Source: Dyella lutea
GTDB taxonomy: Bacteria > Pseudomonadota > Gammaproteobacteria > Xanthomonadales > Rhodanobacteraceae
Assembly (NCBI RefSeq): GCF_024158035.1
Contig: NZ_JAMZEK010000004.1
Span: forward strand, 62,001 to 126,000
Length of the DNA stretch: 64,000 bases
Direction of reading: 5' to 3'
Numbering within the stretch: position 1 is the stretch's first letter; every line of letters begins with the position of its first letter. Under the pieces are notes generated by a model, which was not told the origin of the DNA, did not search any database, and saw only the letters and a list, made by a program, of their open reading frames with translations. Shown one piece after another: positions 10,696 to 19,279 of the stretch. Both the position numbers and the translations under genes were made by a program.

Positions 10696-11382
10696 ATGCA
10701 ACGGATCCTGATCGCCGACGACGACCGCGCCCTCACCGAATTGCTGGCCGAGTACCTGCAGCGCGAAGGCTTCACCGTGGACGTGGTGCACGATGGCGAG
10801 GCGGCGCTGGCGCGTCTGCGCGACGGTGCGCAGCGTCCGGACCTGCTGATCCTCGACGTGATGATGCCCGGCCGCGATGGCCTGGAGACGTTGCGCGAAC
10901 TGCGCCTGCAGCAGCGGTTGCCGGTGATCATGCTGTCCGCGCGCGGCGAGCCGGTGGACCGCGTGATCGGGCTGGAGCTGGGCGCGGACGACTACCTGTC
11001 CAAGCCCTGCCTGCCGCGCGAACTGCTCGCCCGCGTGCGTGCGCAGCTGCGTCGGCGGACGCCGGAGGCGGCGGCGAACGTGCAGGTCGGCCACCTGCGC
11101 CTGCAGCCGGGCGACCGCCAGGCGTTCGTCGACGCGCGGGAGCTCACGCTGACCGGTGCCGAGTTCTCTCTGCTCCTCGCGCTGGCGCAGCGCGCGGGCG
11201 AGGTGGTGGACAAGGCCACGCTCACCCGGCTCGCGCTCGGTCGCGAGCTGGAGCGCTTCGACCGCAGCATCGACGTGCACGTCAGCCGCCTGCGGCACAA
11301 GCTGGCCGAGGCGTCGGCCGATGCGCCGCGGATCGAGTCGGTGCGCGGCTCCGGCTACCTGCTGCGGGCGGGTGGCGCATGA
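10696..11382 (+). CDS. cpxR: OmpR-family response regulator (CpxR-like)
   Basis: A 228-residue two-component response regulator. The receiver domain has the DDD acidic triplet, the phospho-acceptor in LILDVMMPG, and the conserved lysine in YLSKP. The C-terminal OmpR/PhoB winged-helix domain includes the EFSLL and HVSRLRHKL segments. MQRILIADDD is the typical family N-terminus; an in-frame ATG three codons earlier (10687) is possible. The stop overlaps the kinase start (ATGA). The CpxR name rests on the kinase partner, the divergent Spy/CpxP-like gene and the CpxR box. Confidence 0.88.
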   Translation: MQRILIADDDRALTELLAEYLQREGFTVDVVHDGEAALARLRDGAQRPDLLILDVMMPGRDGLETLRELRLQQRLPVIMLSARGEPVDRVIGLELGADDYLSKPCLPRELLARVRAQLRRRTPEAAANVQVGHLRLQPGDRQAFVDARELTLTGAEFSLLLALAQRAGEVVDKATLTRLALGRELERFDRSIDVHVSRLRHKLAEASADAPRIESVRGSGYLLRAGGA

Positions 11383-12743
11383 ACCCGCTGCGCAGCTCGC
11401 TCTACCGGCGCCTGCTGGTCGGTTTCTGCCTGGCCAACCTGGTGGTGCTGTTCGTCGGCGGCTCGCTGGCGCAGCGCTTCATCGAATACACCACGGCGGT
11501 GGAGATCGACTGGTCGGCGCTGGCCCGGGATGCCAGCCACGCCTACGACACCGGGGGCGGGCGTGGGCTGGCCGAGTGGTCGCGCGAGCAGCACAGGGAA
11601 GGTATCGAGGCGACGCTGTTCGAAGACTGCCGGCCGCTGACACCGTTCCGTGCGGGGCCGATCATGCTGCGCGACCTGCCCAGCTGGCTCGCCGCCGGGC
11701 ACGACGTGCTGGTGCAGCCGCGCCCGGGCCTTTACCTGGCCGTGCAGCCGGTACAGGGCGCCGACGGCCGGACGCGCCAGCTGGTCGCCCTCAGTCGCAC
11801 CCACACCCGCCTGCACCAGCACACCCGGCAGACCATCCTGCTCGCCGTGCAGGCGCTGCTCTCGCTATTGCTGATCGGCGTGATCGGCTGGTGGATCGCG
11901 CGCAGCGTGGCGCGTCCGGTGGCGGCGCTGCGCGAGGCGACCCGGCGCATGGCGGCCGGCGAACTGTCCACCCGCGTGCACTGGAAGAACGGTCGCGGCC
12001 GCGACGAGCTGGCCCAGCTCGCCGGCGATTTCGATGCGATGGCCGAGCGCATCGAGGCGTTGGTCGCGCATGATCGCGGCGTGCTGCAGGACCTCTCCCA
12101 CGAACTGCGCTCGCCGCTGGCGCGGCTGCAACTGCTGCTGGATTTCGCGCGGCGCAGCGAGGATCCGGCCGAGGCCGCCGGCTACTTCGCCCGTGCCGAG
12201 CAGGAGATCCAACAGCTGGACCGCATGACCGGCGAGATGCTGGCGCTGTCGCGTCTGGAAGGCGGCCTGCCGGGCGACCAGCGCGAACCGGTGGACCTCG
12301 CCGCGTTGGCGCGCGACGGCGCGGCGCGCGCTCAACTGGAGGCCGCCGCCCGCGGTATCGCCCTGCGGCTGGACGCGCCATCGCCGGTCCCCGTTTCCTG
12401 CCATGCCCTGCTGCTGGAACGCGCGCTGGACAACCTGCTGTCGAACGCGATCAAGTTCAGCCCGCCGGGCGGCGAGATCGTGCTGGGCGCGCACACCGCG
12501 GCAGGGCAGGCACGACTGTCGGTGCGCGACCACGGTCCGGGTGTGCCGCCGGGCGAATTGGCCGCGCTGTTCCGGCCGTTCTTCCGCGGCAGCAACGCGC
12601 CTCGGGCGGAGGGAAGCGGGCTGGGATTGGCCATCGTCAAGCGTGTGGCGCACGCACACGGCGGCGGCGTGCACGCGGAGAACGCTGCGGGCGGTGGGCT
12701 GGAGGTGTCCCTGCTGTTGCCGCTGGCGCCGGCCGGTGACTGA
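11379..12743 (+). CDS. cpxA: sensor histidine kinase (CpxA-like)
   Basis: A 454-residue inner-membrane sensor kinase. A transmembrane helix near residues 12-32 is followed by a periplasmic sensor of about 115 residues and a second helix near 150-170. A HAMP domain comes next. The H-box is DLSHELRSPLARLQ, the N-box DNLLSNAIKFSP, and the G-boxes DHGPGVPPGE and GSGLGLAIVK. It is translationally coupled to the response regulator by a four-base overlap. In Cpx systems the sensor responds to envelope protein misfolding; that role here is inferred from the neighbouring Spy/CpxP-like gene. Confidence 0.88.
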   Translation: MNPLRSSLYRRLLVGFCLANLVVLFVGGSLAQRFIEYTTAVEIDWSALARDASHAYDTGGGRGLAEWSREQHREGIEATLFEDCRPLTPFRAGPIMLRDLPSWLAAGHDVLVQPRPGLYLAVQPVQGADGRTRQLVALSRTHTRLHQHTRQTILLAVQALLSLLLIGVIGWWIARSVARPVAALREATRRMAAGELSTRVHWKNGRGRDELAQLAGDFDAMAERIEALVAHDRGVLQDLSHELRSPLARLQLLLDFARRSEDPAEAAGYFARAEQEIQQLDRMTGEMLALSRLEGGLPGDQREPVDLAALARDGAARAQLEAAARGIALRLDAPSPVPVSCHALLLERALDNLLSNAIKFSPPGGEIVLGAHTAAGQARLSVRDHGPGVPPGELAALFRPFFRGSNAPRAEGSGLGLAIVKRVAHAHGGGVHAENAAGGGLEVSLLLPLAPAGD

Positions 12744-12883
12744 TTCGCCCTGCCATGGGTGCGGGTGACGTCCGGCAGGTGCCGCCGCCGGACGCGTGGC
12801 GCTAGCGTGGGCACTGCCCCTCTGTCGCCTCGAAGGCAGGGCCCGCCACCGCTTCCGGCCCGCGCGCCGTAAGGAGTTCCTCC

Positions 12884-13879
12884 ATGCAGGGATCGCCCCG
12901 TTCCACCGCCTGGCTGGCCGCGGTGCTGGCCTGTGGCCTCAGTGCCGCCGCCAGTGCGTCCACACCGACCGTGCTGGCAGCCCCGCAGATCTTCGCTCCC
13001 GGCGTCGTGTCCGGTCCGGCCAACGACGAAGCCCCCACTTTCAGCCCGGACGGGCAGACCCTGTTCTTCACCCGCAGCGGCGCCGGCGGCGGCACGATCA
13101 TGGAGTCGCACCGGATCGACGGTCACTGGTCGACACCGACGATCGCCCCGTTCTCCGGCCGCTGGCCGGACCTTGCGCCGGAGATCTCGCCGGACGGCAA
13201 GTCGCTGGTCTACGTCTCGATCCGCCGCTCCGCCGGCATACCCGCGCACCAGCAGGTCGGCCTGTGGAAGGTGGACCGCATCGGTCCCGGCTGGGACCGC
13301 TGGAGCGAGCCGCAGCGCCTGCCGGCCACGGTCAACCTCAGCGACGCGGTGTGGAAGGCGAGTATGGCGCGCGACGGCAGCCTGTATTTCCTCTCGATCG
13401 ACCCGGGCAAGGGTAAACGGCTCTACGTGTCGGCATTCGCGCACGGTAGCTACCAGCCGGCGCATCCGCTGTCGTTCAGCCACTACGGCGACAACGACGT
13501 GGACCCGGAGATCGCACCGGACGGCTCGTTCATGGTGTTCGCCAGCGACCATCGCCTGCCCGGCGACAGCAAGGACCACCTGTTCATCGTGTTCCGCCAG
13601 GGCGACGGCTGGGCCGAGCCGCAGCCGATCCGCTACGCCGGCGACGATGCCGGCGGCTTCAGCACGGACTACCTGCCGCACCTCGGGTCGGACCATCGCA
13701 CGTTGTATTTCGCCAGCGACCGCGCCGCACCGGTGGGCCACTACCCGCACTCGCCGGCGCAGGCACGGGCCTACCTCGAACGGATCGAGCAGTGGGACAA
13801 CGGCAACCTCAACGCCTGGTCGGTGTCGCTGGAGCCGCTGCTGCGCGGGCATGACCCGTCCGGTAGAGCGAAGGACTGA
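12884..13879 (+). CDS. secreted PD40/TolB-type beta-propeller protein
   Basis: A 331-residue protein with a signal peptide of about 23 residues. It carries repeated PD40 strands such as APTFSPDGQTLFFTR, APEISPDGKSLVYVS and DPEIAPDGSFMVFAS, typical of WD40-like beta-propellers related to TolB and prolyl-oligopeptidase N-domains. No catalytic domain is attached, so it probably acts in binding in the periplasm. TAAGGAG lies 10 bases before the ATG. It stands alone between cpxA and an MFS transporter gene. Confidence 0.85.
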   Translation: MQGSPRSTAWLAAVLACGLSAAASASTPTVLAAPQIFAPGVVSGPANDEAPTFSPDGQTLFFTRSGAGGGTIMESHRIDGHWSTPTIAPFSGRWPDLAPEISPDGKSLVYVSIRRSAGIPAHQQVGLWKVDRIGPGWDRWSEPQRLPATVNLSDAVWKASMARDGSLYFLSIDPGKGKRLYVSAFAHGSYQPAHPLSFSHYGDNDVDPEIAPDGSFMVFASDHRLPGDSKDHLFIVFRQGDGWAEPQPIRYAGDDAGGFSTDYLPHLGSDHRTLYFASDRAAPVGHYPHSPAQARAYLERIEQWDNGNLNAWSVSLEPLLRGHDPSGRAKD

Positions 13880-13979
13880 CCGACGGCCCCGACCGGTCGC
13901 CCAATCGCGATGGTCGATCGTCCGGCCCGCTGGCTCTAAGCTTCGCGCTCCCCGATCACCAATCCGGCAGGTCAACCCG

Positions 13980-15260
13980 ATGACGAAGGGCGGTTCCGAG
14001 GCGGTCGACACGGCGCAGCCGGCCGAGGTCGAGTCGATCCGCCATGGCACGGCGGCGTTCCGGCGCACCAACCTGGCCTTGTTCGCCGCCGGCTTCGCCA
14101 CCTTCGGCCTGCTGTATTGCGTGCAGCCGCTGATGCCCGAGTTCAGCCGCGACTACGGCGTCAGCGCGGCGACCAGCGCGCTGTCGCTGTCGCTGAGCAC
14201 CGGCGTGCTGGCCTTCGCCATGCTGTTCATGGGCGGCGTGTCCGACGCGGTGGGGCGCAAGTCGGTGATGGTCGCCTCGCTGCTGTCCTCCGCGCTGCTG
14301 GTGCTGGCCAGCACGATGGTGCAGCAGTGGCCGCTGCTGCTCGCGCTGCGCATGCTGCTCGGCTTCACCCTGAGCGGCGTGCCGGTGGTGGCGATGACCT
14401 ACCTCGCCGAGGAGGTGCACCACGACTCGATCGGGCTGGGCATGGGGCTGTACATCAGCGGCAACGCGATCGGCGGCATGAGCGGAAGGCTGATCGCCGG
14501 CGTGCTGACCGACCACTTCGGCTGGCGCGTGGGCATGGGCACGGTGGGCGCGGTGGGGCTGGTGGCCTGTCTGCTGTTCTGGCGCAGCTTGCCGCCATCG
14601 CGGCACTTCACGGCGCGACCGTTCCACCTGCGCAGCCTGCTCGGCCGCTTCGCCGGGCTGTTCCGCGATGCCGGCCTGCCGTGGTTGTTCGCCGAGGGCT
14701 TCCTGCTGCTGGGCGCGTTCGTCACCGTCTACAACTACCTCGGCTACCGCCTGCTGGCCGCACCGTACCATCTCAGCCAGACCGCGGTCGGCCTGGTCTT
14801 TGGCATCTACCTGATCGGCACCTTCAGCTCGACCTGGATGGGCCACCTGGCCGGTCGGCTGGGTCGGCGCAAGGTGCTGTGGAGCGCGTTCGCGCTGATG
14901 CTGGCCGGCGTGGGGCTCACTGCTGCGGCATCGCTGCCGCTGATCCTGCTCGGTATCGTGGCGATCACTTTCGGCTTCTTCGGTGGCCACTCCATCGTCA
15001 GCAGCTGGGTCGGTCGTCGCGCCGGTGCGGCCAAGGCGCAGGGCTCGAGCGTGTACCTGTTTTCGTACTACATGGGTTCGAGCATCGCCGGCGCCAGCGG
15101 CGGGCTGTTCTACGCTTCGCACGGTTGGAACGGCGTGGTCGGCTTCGTCGGCGCGCTGGTGCTGGCCGGCCTGCTGGTGGCATGGCGGCTGTATCGGCTG
15201 CCGCCGTTGGTGAACGTGGCGACGCTGCCGCAGCCGGCCAGTCGCGGGGCGATGCCGTGA
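13980..15260 (+). CDS. MFS transporter (YnfM/arabinose-efflux-like)
   Basis: A 426-residue major facilitator superfamily protein with twelve hydrophobic segments. The loop 2-3 motif GGVSDAVGRKSVM is conserved and an equivalent GHLAGRLGRRK sits in the second half. About 30 polar residues precede the first helix. The overall pattern resembles the YnfM/AraJ-like group of proton-driven drug or sugar exporters; the substrate cannot be told from sequence. The start at 13980 is the first ATG after the previous gene and has only a weak ribosome-binding site. Confidence 0.85.
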   Translation: MTKGGSEAVDTAQPAEVESIRHGTAAFRRTNLALFAAGFATFGLLYCVQPLMPEFSRDYGVSAATSALSLSLSTGVLAFAMLFMGGVSDAVGRKSVMVASLLSSALLVLASTMVQQWPLLLALRMLLGFTLSGVPVVAMTYLAEEVHHDSIGLGMGLYISGNAIGGMSGRLIAGVLTDHFGWRVGMGTVGAVGLVACLLFWRSLPPSRHFTARPFHLRSLLGRFAGLFRDAGLPWLFAEGFLLLGAFVTVYNYLGYRLLAAPYHLSQTAVGLVFGIYLIGTFSSTWMGHLAGRLGRRKVLWSAFALMLAGVGLTAAASLPLILLGIVAITFGFFGGHSIVSSWVGRRAGAAKAQGSSVYLFSYYMGSSIAGASGGLFYASHGWNGVVGFVGALVLAGLLVAWRLYRLPPLVNVATLPQPASRGAMP

Positions 15261-15667
15261 GGGGGCTTTCCCTCCGCGCTGCAGCCGCCGCAGAGGGGCA
15301 GGGCGCGCGCCGAGTGTTACCGCATACCCAACTGCCGTCATTCCCGCGAAAGCGGAAGGCGCGTTTCAATGGCGGAAGCCGGTCATCCAGTGTCTTTCCG
15401 CAGTCCTCGTTGTGCTCAGCATCAGAGCCAAGAGCGGTTTCGTCCTCCTGCGGAGGCCGAGTCACTTTCTCTTGGCGACCCAAGAGAAAGTGACTCGGGC
15501 GCCGAAGGCGTACGAAAGCCTTGGCTTTTCATGAGCGCACTTCCCGGCAGCTAGTGGGGACTGCATCAAGCGGTGGGAATTGCAGTGGATGAAGAACAGA
15601 TAACGATGCGAACGCCCTCCACGGTCACTCGATCAAGCCCAGACCATCCCCGCAACGCGAAACGGCC
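15261..15667. other. 407-bp intergenic stretch with repeat-like sequences
   Basis: No coding potential is convincing on either strand. The stretch contains a partial CATTCCCGCGAAAGCGG motif near 15338-15356, resembling the termini of dispersed repeats seen in Xanthomonadales, and a perfect 19-bp inverted repeat at 15457-15498 listed separately. It separates the MFS gene from two convergent phosphodiesterase genes. Confidence 0.6.
15457..15498. repeat. perfect 19-bp inverted repeat (hairpin element)
   Basis: The arms CCGAGTCACTTTCTCTTGG (15457-15475) and its exact reverse complement (15480-15498) flank a four-base loop CGAC. Such hairpins built on GTCACTTTCTCTT are, from memory, dispersed through Xanthomonadales genomes, often between convergent genes as here. 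A role in transcription termination or mRNA stability is plausible; there is no T-run. Confidence 0.8.
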
Positions 15668-16915
15668 TCACCGCGCCGCCGGCACCAGCATCTCCTCCAC
15701 CGGCCGGTAATCGCCGTCGTTGCGCTCGGGCACGATGTGCAGCAGATGCGTCATCAGCGGATAGACGTCCACATTCGGGAACTCCGGCACCACCACGTGA
15801 CGGCGGAAGTCCGGGCCGTGGGCCAGGAACAGCGCGCGCATCGCCGGGTCGTCGTTGTCGAAGCCGTGTTCGCCCCAGATCGGCTTGCCGTGGTGGAGCA
15901 TGCTGCGGGTGTTGCTGGTGATCAGCCAGCCGGTCTGCGCCAGGCAGAACAGCGGCGGCACCCGCGCGTTGTGGCCGTAGTGCAGGTGGGCCGGGATGTC
16001 CGATTTCTTCCAGCACTGCATGTGCGGGTGTGGGCGCAGCAGGGCGTTCGCCACCTCGGCCTCGTGGCCTGGCGCCGGGATGATCCCGGAGATCGCGCCG
16101 GTGGACACCACCGTGGCGTGCCCCGGCACGATCAGGTCGTCGAGGAAGATGCGCTGGTCCGGCGGCGTCTGTGCCATGCCGTGGTCGGCCACCACGATCA
16201 GGTCGATGCGGTCGTACAGGCCGCGCTGCTTCAGCCCGGCCACCAGCCGCGCCAGCGCGGCATCCACCTGGCCGATGGCCGCATTGGTCTGCGGCGCATC
16301 CGGTCCGTAGTAGTGCCCGGCGGTATCCACGGCCTCGAAATACAGTGTGAGCAGCTGCGGGCGCTGCGCGGCCGGCAGGTCCAGCCAGGACAGCACCTTG
16401 TCCACGCGCGCGTCGTATGGCATGTCGCCGTCGTACGGTCGCCAGTGGTCCGGCCGCACGCCGTGGATCGCGGCCTCCGAGCCGGGCCAGAACAGCGTGG
16501 CGGCGCGCAGGCCCTGCTTCTGCGCGGTCACCCAGATCGGCTCGGCCTCGTTCCACCAGCGCGCGTCGCCCACCGCCTTGCGGTTGCCCAGGCTGAAGCG
16601 ACCCAGCGCGGGATCGAACATCGAGTTGTCGACGATGCCGTGGTCGTCCGGGTAGCGCCCGGTCACCAGGGTGTAGTGGTTGGGGAAAGTCAGCGAAGGG
16701 AATGATGGCTTCATTGCCTTCGCGCGCACGCCTTGGTCGGCCAGCGCGGACAGAGTGGGCGAAAGGCCGCGGTCCAGGTAATCGGCGCGGAAGCCGTCGA
16801 GCGACACCAGCAGCAGCGTCGCCGGCGTGGCCGGGCGCGCGGCAGGGGCGTGGGGCGCGGTGGCGCAACCGGCCAGCAGGGCGACGGCGGCGCAGCAGAG
16901 AGATCGGAAGAACAT
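15668..16915 (-). CDS. nucleotide pyrophosphatase/phosphodiesterase (NPP family) lipoprotein
   Basis: A 415-residue alkaline-phosphatase-superfamily enzyme of the NPP type, whose characterised Xanthomonas homologue hydrolyses nucleotide phosphodiester bonds with two zinc ions. The metal aspartate is in VSLDGFRADYLD, the nucleophilic threonine in PSFPSLTFPNHYT, and later ligands in DTAGHYYG, VADHGM and EHGFDN. The N-terminus has a lipobox (ALLAGC), suggesting a membrane-anchored periplasmic enzyme. The start at 16915 places the signal peptide first; a 19-codon longer form is possible. It is the downstream member of a tandem pair with the gene at 17027-18280. Confidence 0.88.
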   Translation of the reverse strand: MFFRSLCCAAVALLAGCATAPHAPAARPATPATLLLVSLDGFRADYLDRGLSPTLSALADQGVRAKAMKPSFPSLTFPNHYTLVTGRYPDDHGIVDNSMFDPALGRFSLGNRKAVGDARWWNEAEPIWVTAQKQGLRAATLFWPGSEAAIHGVRPDHWRPYDGDMPYDARVDKVLSWLDLPAAQRPQLLTLYFEAVDTAGHYYGPDAPQTNAAIGQVDAALARLVAGLKQRGLYDRIDLIVVADHGMAQTPPDQRIFLDDLIVPGHATVVSTGAISGIIPAPGHEAEVANALLRPHPHMQCWKKSDIPAHLHYGHNARVPPLFCLAQTGWLITSNTRSMLHHGKPIWGEHGFDNDDPAMRALFLAHGPDFRRHVVVPEFPNVDVYPLMTHLLHIVPERNDGDYRPVEEMLVPAAR

Positions 16916-17026
16916 GCGGGTACGGGTCGTGAAAGGGGAAGGGGTGAGCGATGATGGACAGCCATGGCGCACACGCCATGGCCCGATTGGCCTATGGCGC
17001 TTTTTCCTGTAGCCGCGCCGTCACGC

Positions 17027-18280
17027 TCAGCGCGTCGCCGGCACCAGCATGTCCTTCACCTGGCCGTAGTCGCCGTCGTTCGGCCGCGGCTCCAGGCCCA
17101 GCAGGTGCGCCATCAGCGGATACACGTCCACGTTCGGGAACGCGCCATGCACCACGCCGCGCTCGAACGCCGGACCATGCGCCACGAACAGCGCGCCCAT
17201 GCGCGGGTCGGCGTTGTCGTAGCCGTGCTCGCCGCGGGTTCCGGTCTGCGGGTGGCGGCGCATGTAGCTGTCGGTGGAGATCGTCCAGCCGGTGTCCGCC
17301 AGGCACAGCAGTTGCGGCACGCGCGGGTTGTGGCCGTAGGCGAACCGGGCCGGCACGCGCGACTTGTCCCAGCACCGCATGTGTGCGTGCGGCCGCTCCA
17401 TGCGGGCCTCGATCGCGGCGAAGTCGGTACCCGGCTTCGGGTCGATGCCGGCCAGCACGCCGGCGGTGACCAGCTTCACCTGGTCCAGCGGCAGCAGCCC
17501 GTCCAGTGTGATCACGTGGCCCATCGGCACCGTGGCCATGCCGTGGTCGGACACCACGATGATGTTCATGCGTTCGAGCATGGCGCGCCGGCGCAGCCCC
17601 GCCACCAGGCGGCCCAGCGCTTCGTCGGTATCGCGCAGGGCCTGGTCCACCTCGGACGAGTCCGGGCCGTGCTCGTGGCCGGCGTGGTCCACCGCGTCGA
17701 AATACAGGGTGAGGAAGCCCGGGCGCCGGTCACCCGGCAGGTCCAGCCAGGCCAGCACCTGGTCCACCCGCTGGTCGGCGGTGACGTCGCCGTCGTAGGG
17801 GCGCCAGTGATCCGGATGCATGCCCTGGATGTCGGCCTCGGTGCCGGGCCAGAACATCGTCGCGGTCTTCAGCCCGTGGCGGTCGGCCGTGATCCACAGC
17901 GGCGTCGCCTCGTCCCACCAGCGCCCGTCGCTCACCGCCTTGCGATCGCCCAGGTCGAAATGGCCCAGCTGCGGGTCGTCCATCGTGTTGTGCACGATGC
18001 CGTGGTGATCCGGGCGCAGGCCGGTGACCAGGGTGTAGTGGTTCGGAAAGGTCAGCGAGGGGAACGAGGGCTGCATGCTGCGGGCGCGCACGCCGTCGCG
18101 GGCCAGCGCGGCCAGGTTCGGGCTGAAGCCGCGGTCGATGTAGTCGTGGCGGTAGCCGTCGATCGAGATCAGCAGCAGCGGGGCGGGGCGATGGCCCGCG
18201 GCATCCCGCGCCGGGGTCCCCGCGCAGGCAGCGATGAACGGCAGCAGCGCGAGGGCGAGTAAACGAAACGGGAATTTCAT
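17027..18280 (-). CDS. nucleotide pyrophosphatase/phosphodiesterase (NPP family), paralogue
   Basis: A 417-residue paralogue of the adjacent downstream gene, with the same motifs: ISIDGYRHDYID, PSFPSLTFPNHYT with the nucleophilic threonine, DAVDHAGHEHG, VSDHGM and EHGYDN. The signal peptide runs to IAACAG, where the cysteine could serve as a lipobox. Both proteins keep every visible metal ligand, so both should be active, and they probably differ in substrate or expression. The gap to the next gene is 111 bases with no obvious terminator, so cotranscription is likely. Confidence 0.87.
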   Translation of the reverse strand: MKFPFRLLALALLPFIAACAGTPARDAAGHRPAPLLLISIDGYRHDYIDRGFSPNLAALARDGVRARSMQPSFPSLTFPNHYTLVTGLRPDHHGIVHNTMDDPQLGHFDLGDRKAVSDGRWWDEATPLWITADRHGLKTATMFWPGTEADIQGMHPDHWRPYDGDVTADQRVDQVLAWLDLPGDRRPGFLTLYFDAVDHAGHEHGPDSSEVDQALRDTDEALGRLVAGLRRRAMLERMNIIVVSDHGMATVPMGHVITLDGLLPLDQVKLVTAGVLAGIDPKPGTDFAAIEARMERPHAHMRCWDKSRVPARFAYGHNPRVPQLLCLADTGWTISTDSYMRRHPQTGTRGEHGYDNADPRMGALFVAHGPAFERGVVHGAFPNVDVYPLMAHLLGLEPRPNDGDYGQVKDMLVPATR

Positions 18281-18340
18281 GCGTTGGAACCTACGATCCA
18301 CATCCATGACAACGCGCCATGATCGCGCACAGGTGTGACA

Positions 18341-18763
18341 ATGACACGCTCCCGCCCGCTCTCCCCCGTGTTTGCCGCCATGGCCGTGGCCCTGCTCGCC
18401 GCTGGCGCCGTGCAGGCCCAGTCCACCGCGCCGGCCCCGCGCCCGGTGCCGATCCAGCCGACCGGCTCGCAGCAGCGCTTCCGCGAGGCGGTGCAACAGA
18501 GCCAGGTGCGCGACCAGTTGCAGAAGGCCCAGCTCGAACACCAGCTGACCCAGCGCACGCTGGAGAGCACGCGCAGCAAGCCCGGTAGCACCACCTCGAA
18601 CGACAAGCAGGTCGACAACGCCAAGCAGGCGCAGGACCAGCTCTACAACGCCCAGCAGCGCGATCGCGTACAGCGCTACAGCGACGCCCTGATGGCACAG
18701 CCGGTGCCGCAACCCGCCCCCCAGCCGGTGGCCGCAGAGAAGGGTGGCACCGTCGGCCACTGA
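18341..18763 (+). CDS. hypothetical periplasmic glutamine-rich protein
   Basis: A 140-residue secreted protein: signal peptide to about residue 26 (VQAQ), then a proline-rich stretch. A long polar helix rich in Gln, Arg and Lys (about 45-110) is likely to be coiled coil, and the tail is a PQPAPQP-type segment. No known domain. An ATG at 18341 follows an AGGTG sequence; a GTG two codons upstream is the alternative. It diverges from the phosphodiesterase pair and converges with ogt. Confidence 0.65.
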   Translation: MTRSRPLSPVFAAMAVALLAAGAVQAQSTAPAPRPVPIQPTGSQQRFREAVQQSQVRDQLQKAQLEHQLTQRTLESTRSKPGSTTSNDKQVDNAKQAQDQLYNAQQRDRVQRYSDALMAQPVPQPAPQPVAAEKGGTVGH

Positions 18764-18772
18764 GCGCCGCGG

Positions 18773-19279
18773 TCAGCCGAACAGGTCGCCCCGCGCCACG
18801 CGCGCTTCCAGCGCCAGCAGCCAGCGCTTGTTCGGCAGGCCGCCGCCGAAGCCGGTGAGGTTGCCGTTGGCGCCGATCACCCGGTGGCAGGGCACCACGA
18901 TCGGCAGCGGATTGGCGCCGTTCGCCGCGCCTACCGCCCGCGCCGCGCCAGGATCGCCCACGCGCCGCGCCAGTTCGCCGTAGCTGATCGTCTCGCCGTA
19001 CGGGATGCACGACAGCTCGCGCCATACCGCGAGCTGGAACGGCGTGCCCCGCGGGTTCAGTGGCAGCTCGAAGGCCGTGCGCTTGCCGGCGAAGTATTCC
19101 TCCAGCGCCTCGCGCGCGAACGCCAGCGCCTCCGGGTCGAGCACCCAGCCAGCTGGTGCCGGGCCGTGGCCGCGCCGTCCTTCGAAATGGATGCCGCGCA
19201 GGCCGTGCGCATCGGCGCTGAGGCGCAGCACGCCGCAGGGCGAGGGCAGGTCGACGTAGTGGATCGTCGTGTCGTTCAT
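18773..19279 (-). CDS. ogt: methylated-DNA--protein-cysteine methyltransferase
   Basis: A 168-residue O6-alkylguanine-DNA alkyltransferase that removes alkyl groups from guanine O6 by transfer to its own cysteine. The active site PCHRVIG is intact, followed by [16 protein letters not shown]. The N-terminal ribonuclease-H-like domain is also present, so the length is normal for Ogt. The start codon overlaps the stop of the upstream Ada-AlkA gene (ATGA), so the two are translated as one unit. That gene carries an Ada-like zinc domain but lacks a transferase domain, which this gene supplies. Confidence 0.92.
   Translation of the reverse strand: MNDTTIHYVDLPSPCGVLRLSADAHGLRGIHFEGRRGHGPAPAGWVLDPEALAFAREALEEYFAGKRTAFELPLNPRGTPFQLAVWRELSCIPYGETISYGELARRVGDPGAARAVGAANGANPLPIVVPCHRVIGANGNLTGFGGGLPNKRWLLALEARVARGDLFG

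Noticed and set aside
18281-18760. N-terminal extension of the phosphodiesterase gene at 17027-18280 (to 577 codons)
   Set aside because: The extra segment has no homology, precedes a good signal peptide and overlaps the gene at 18341 in antisense.
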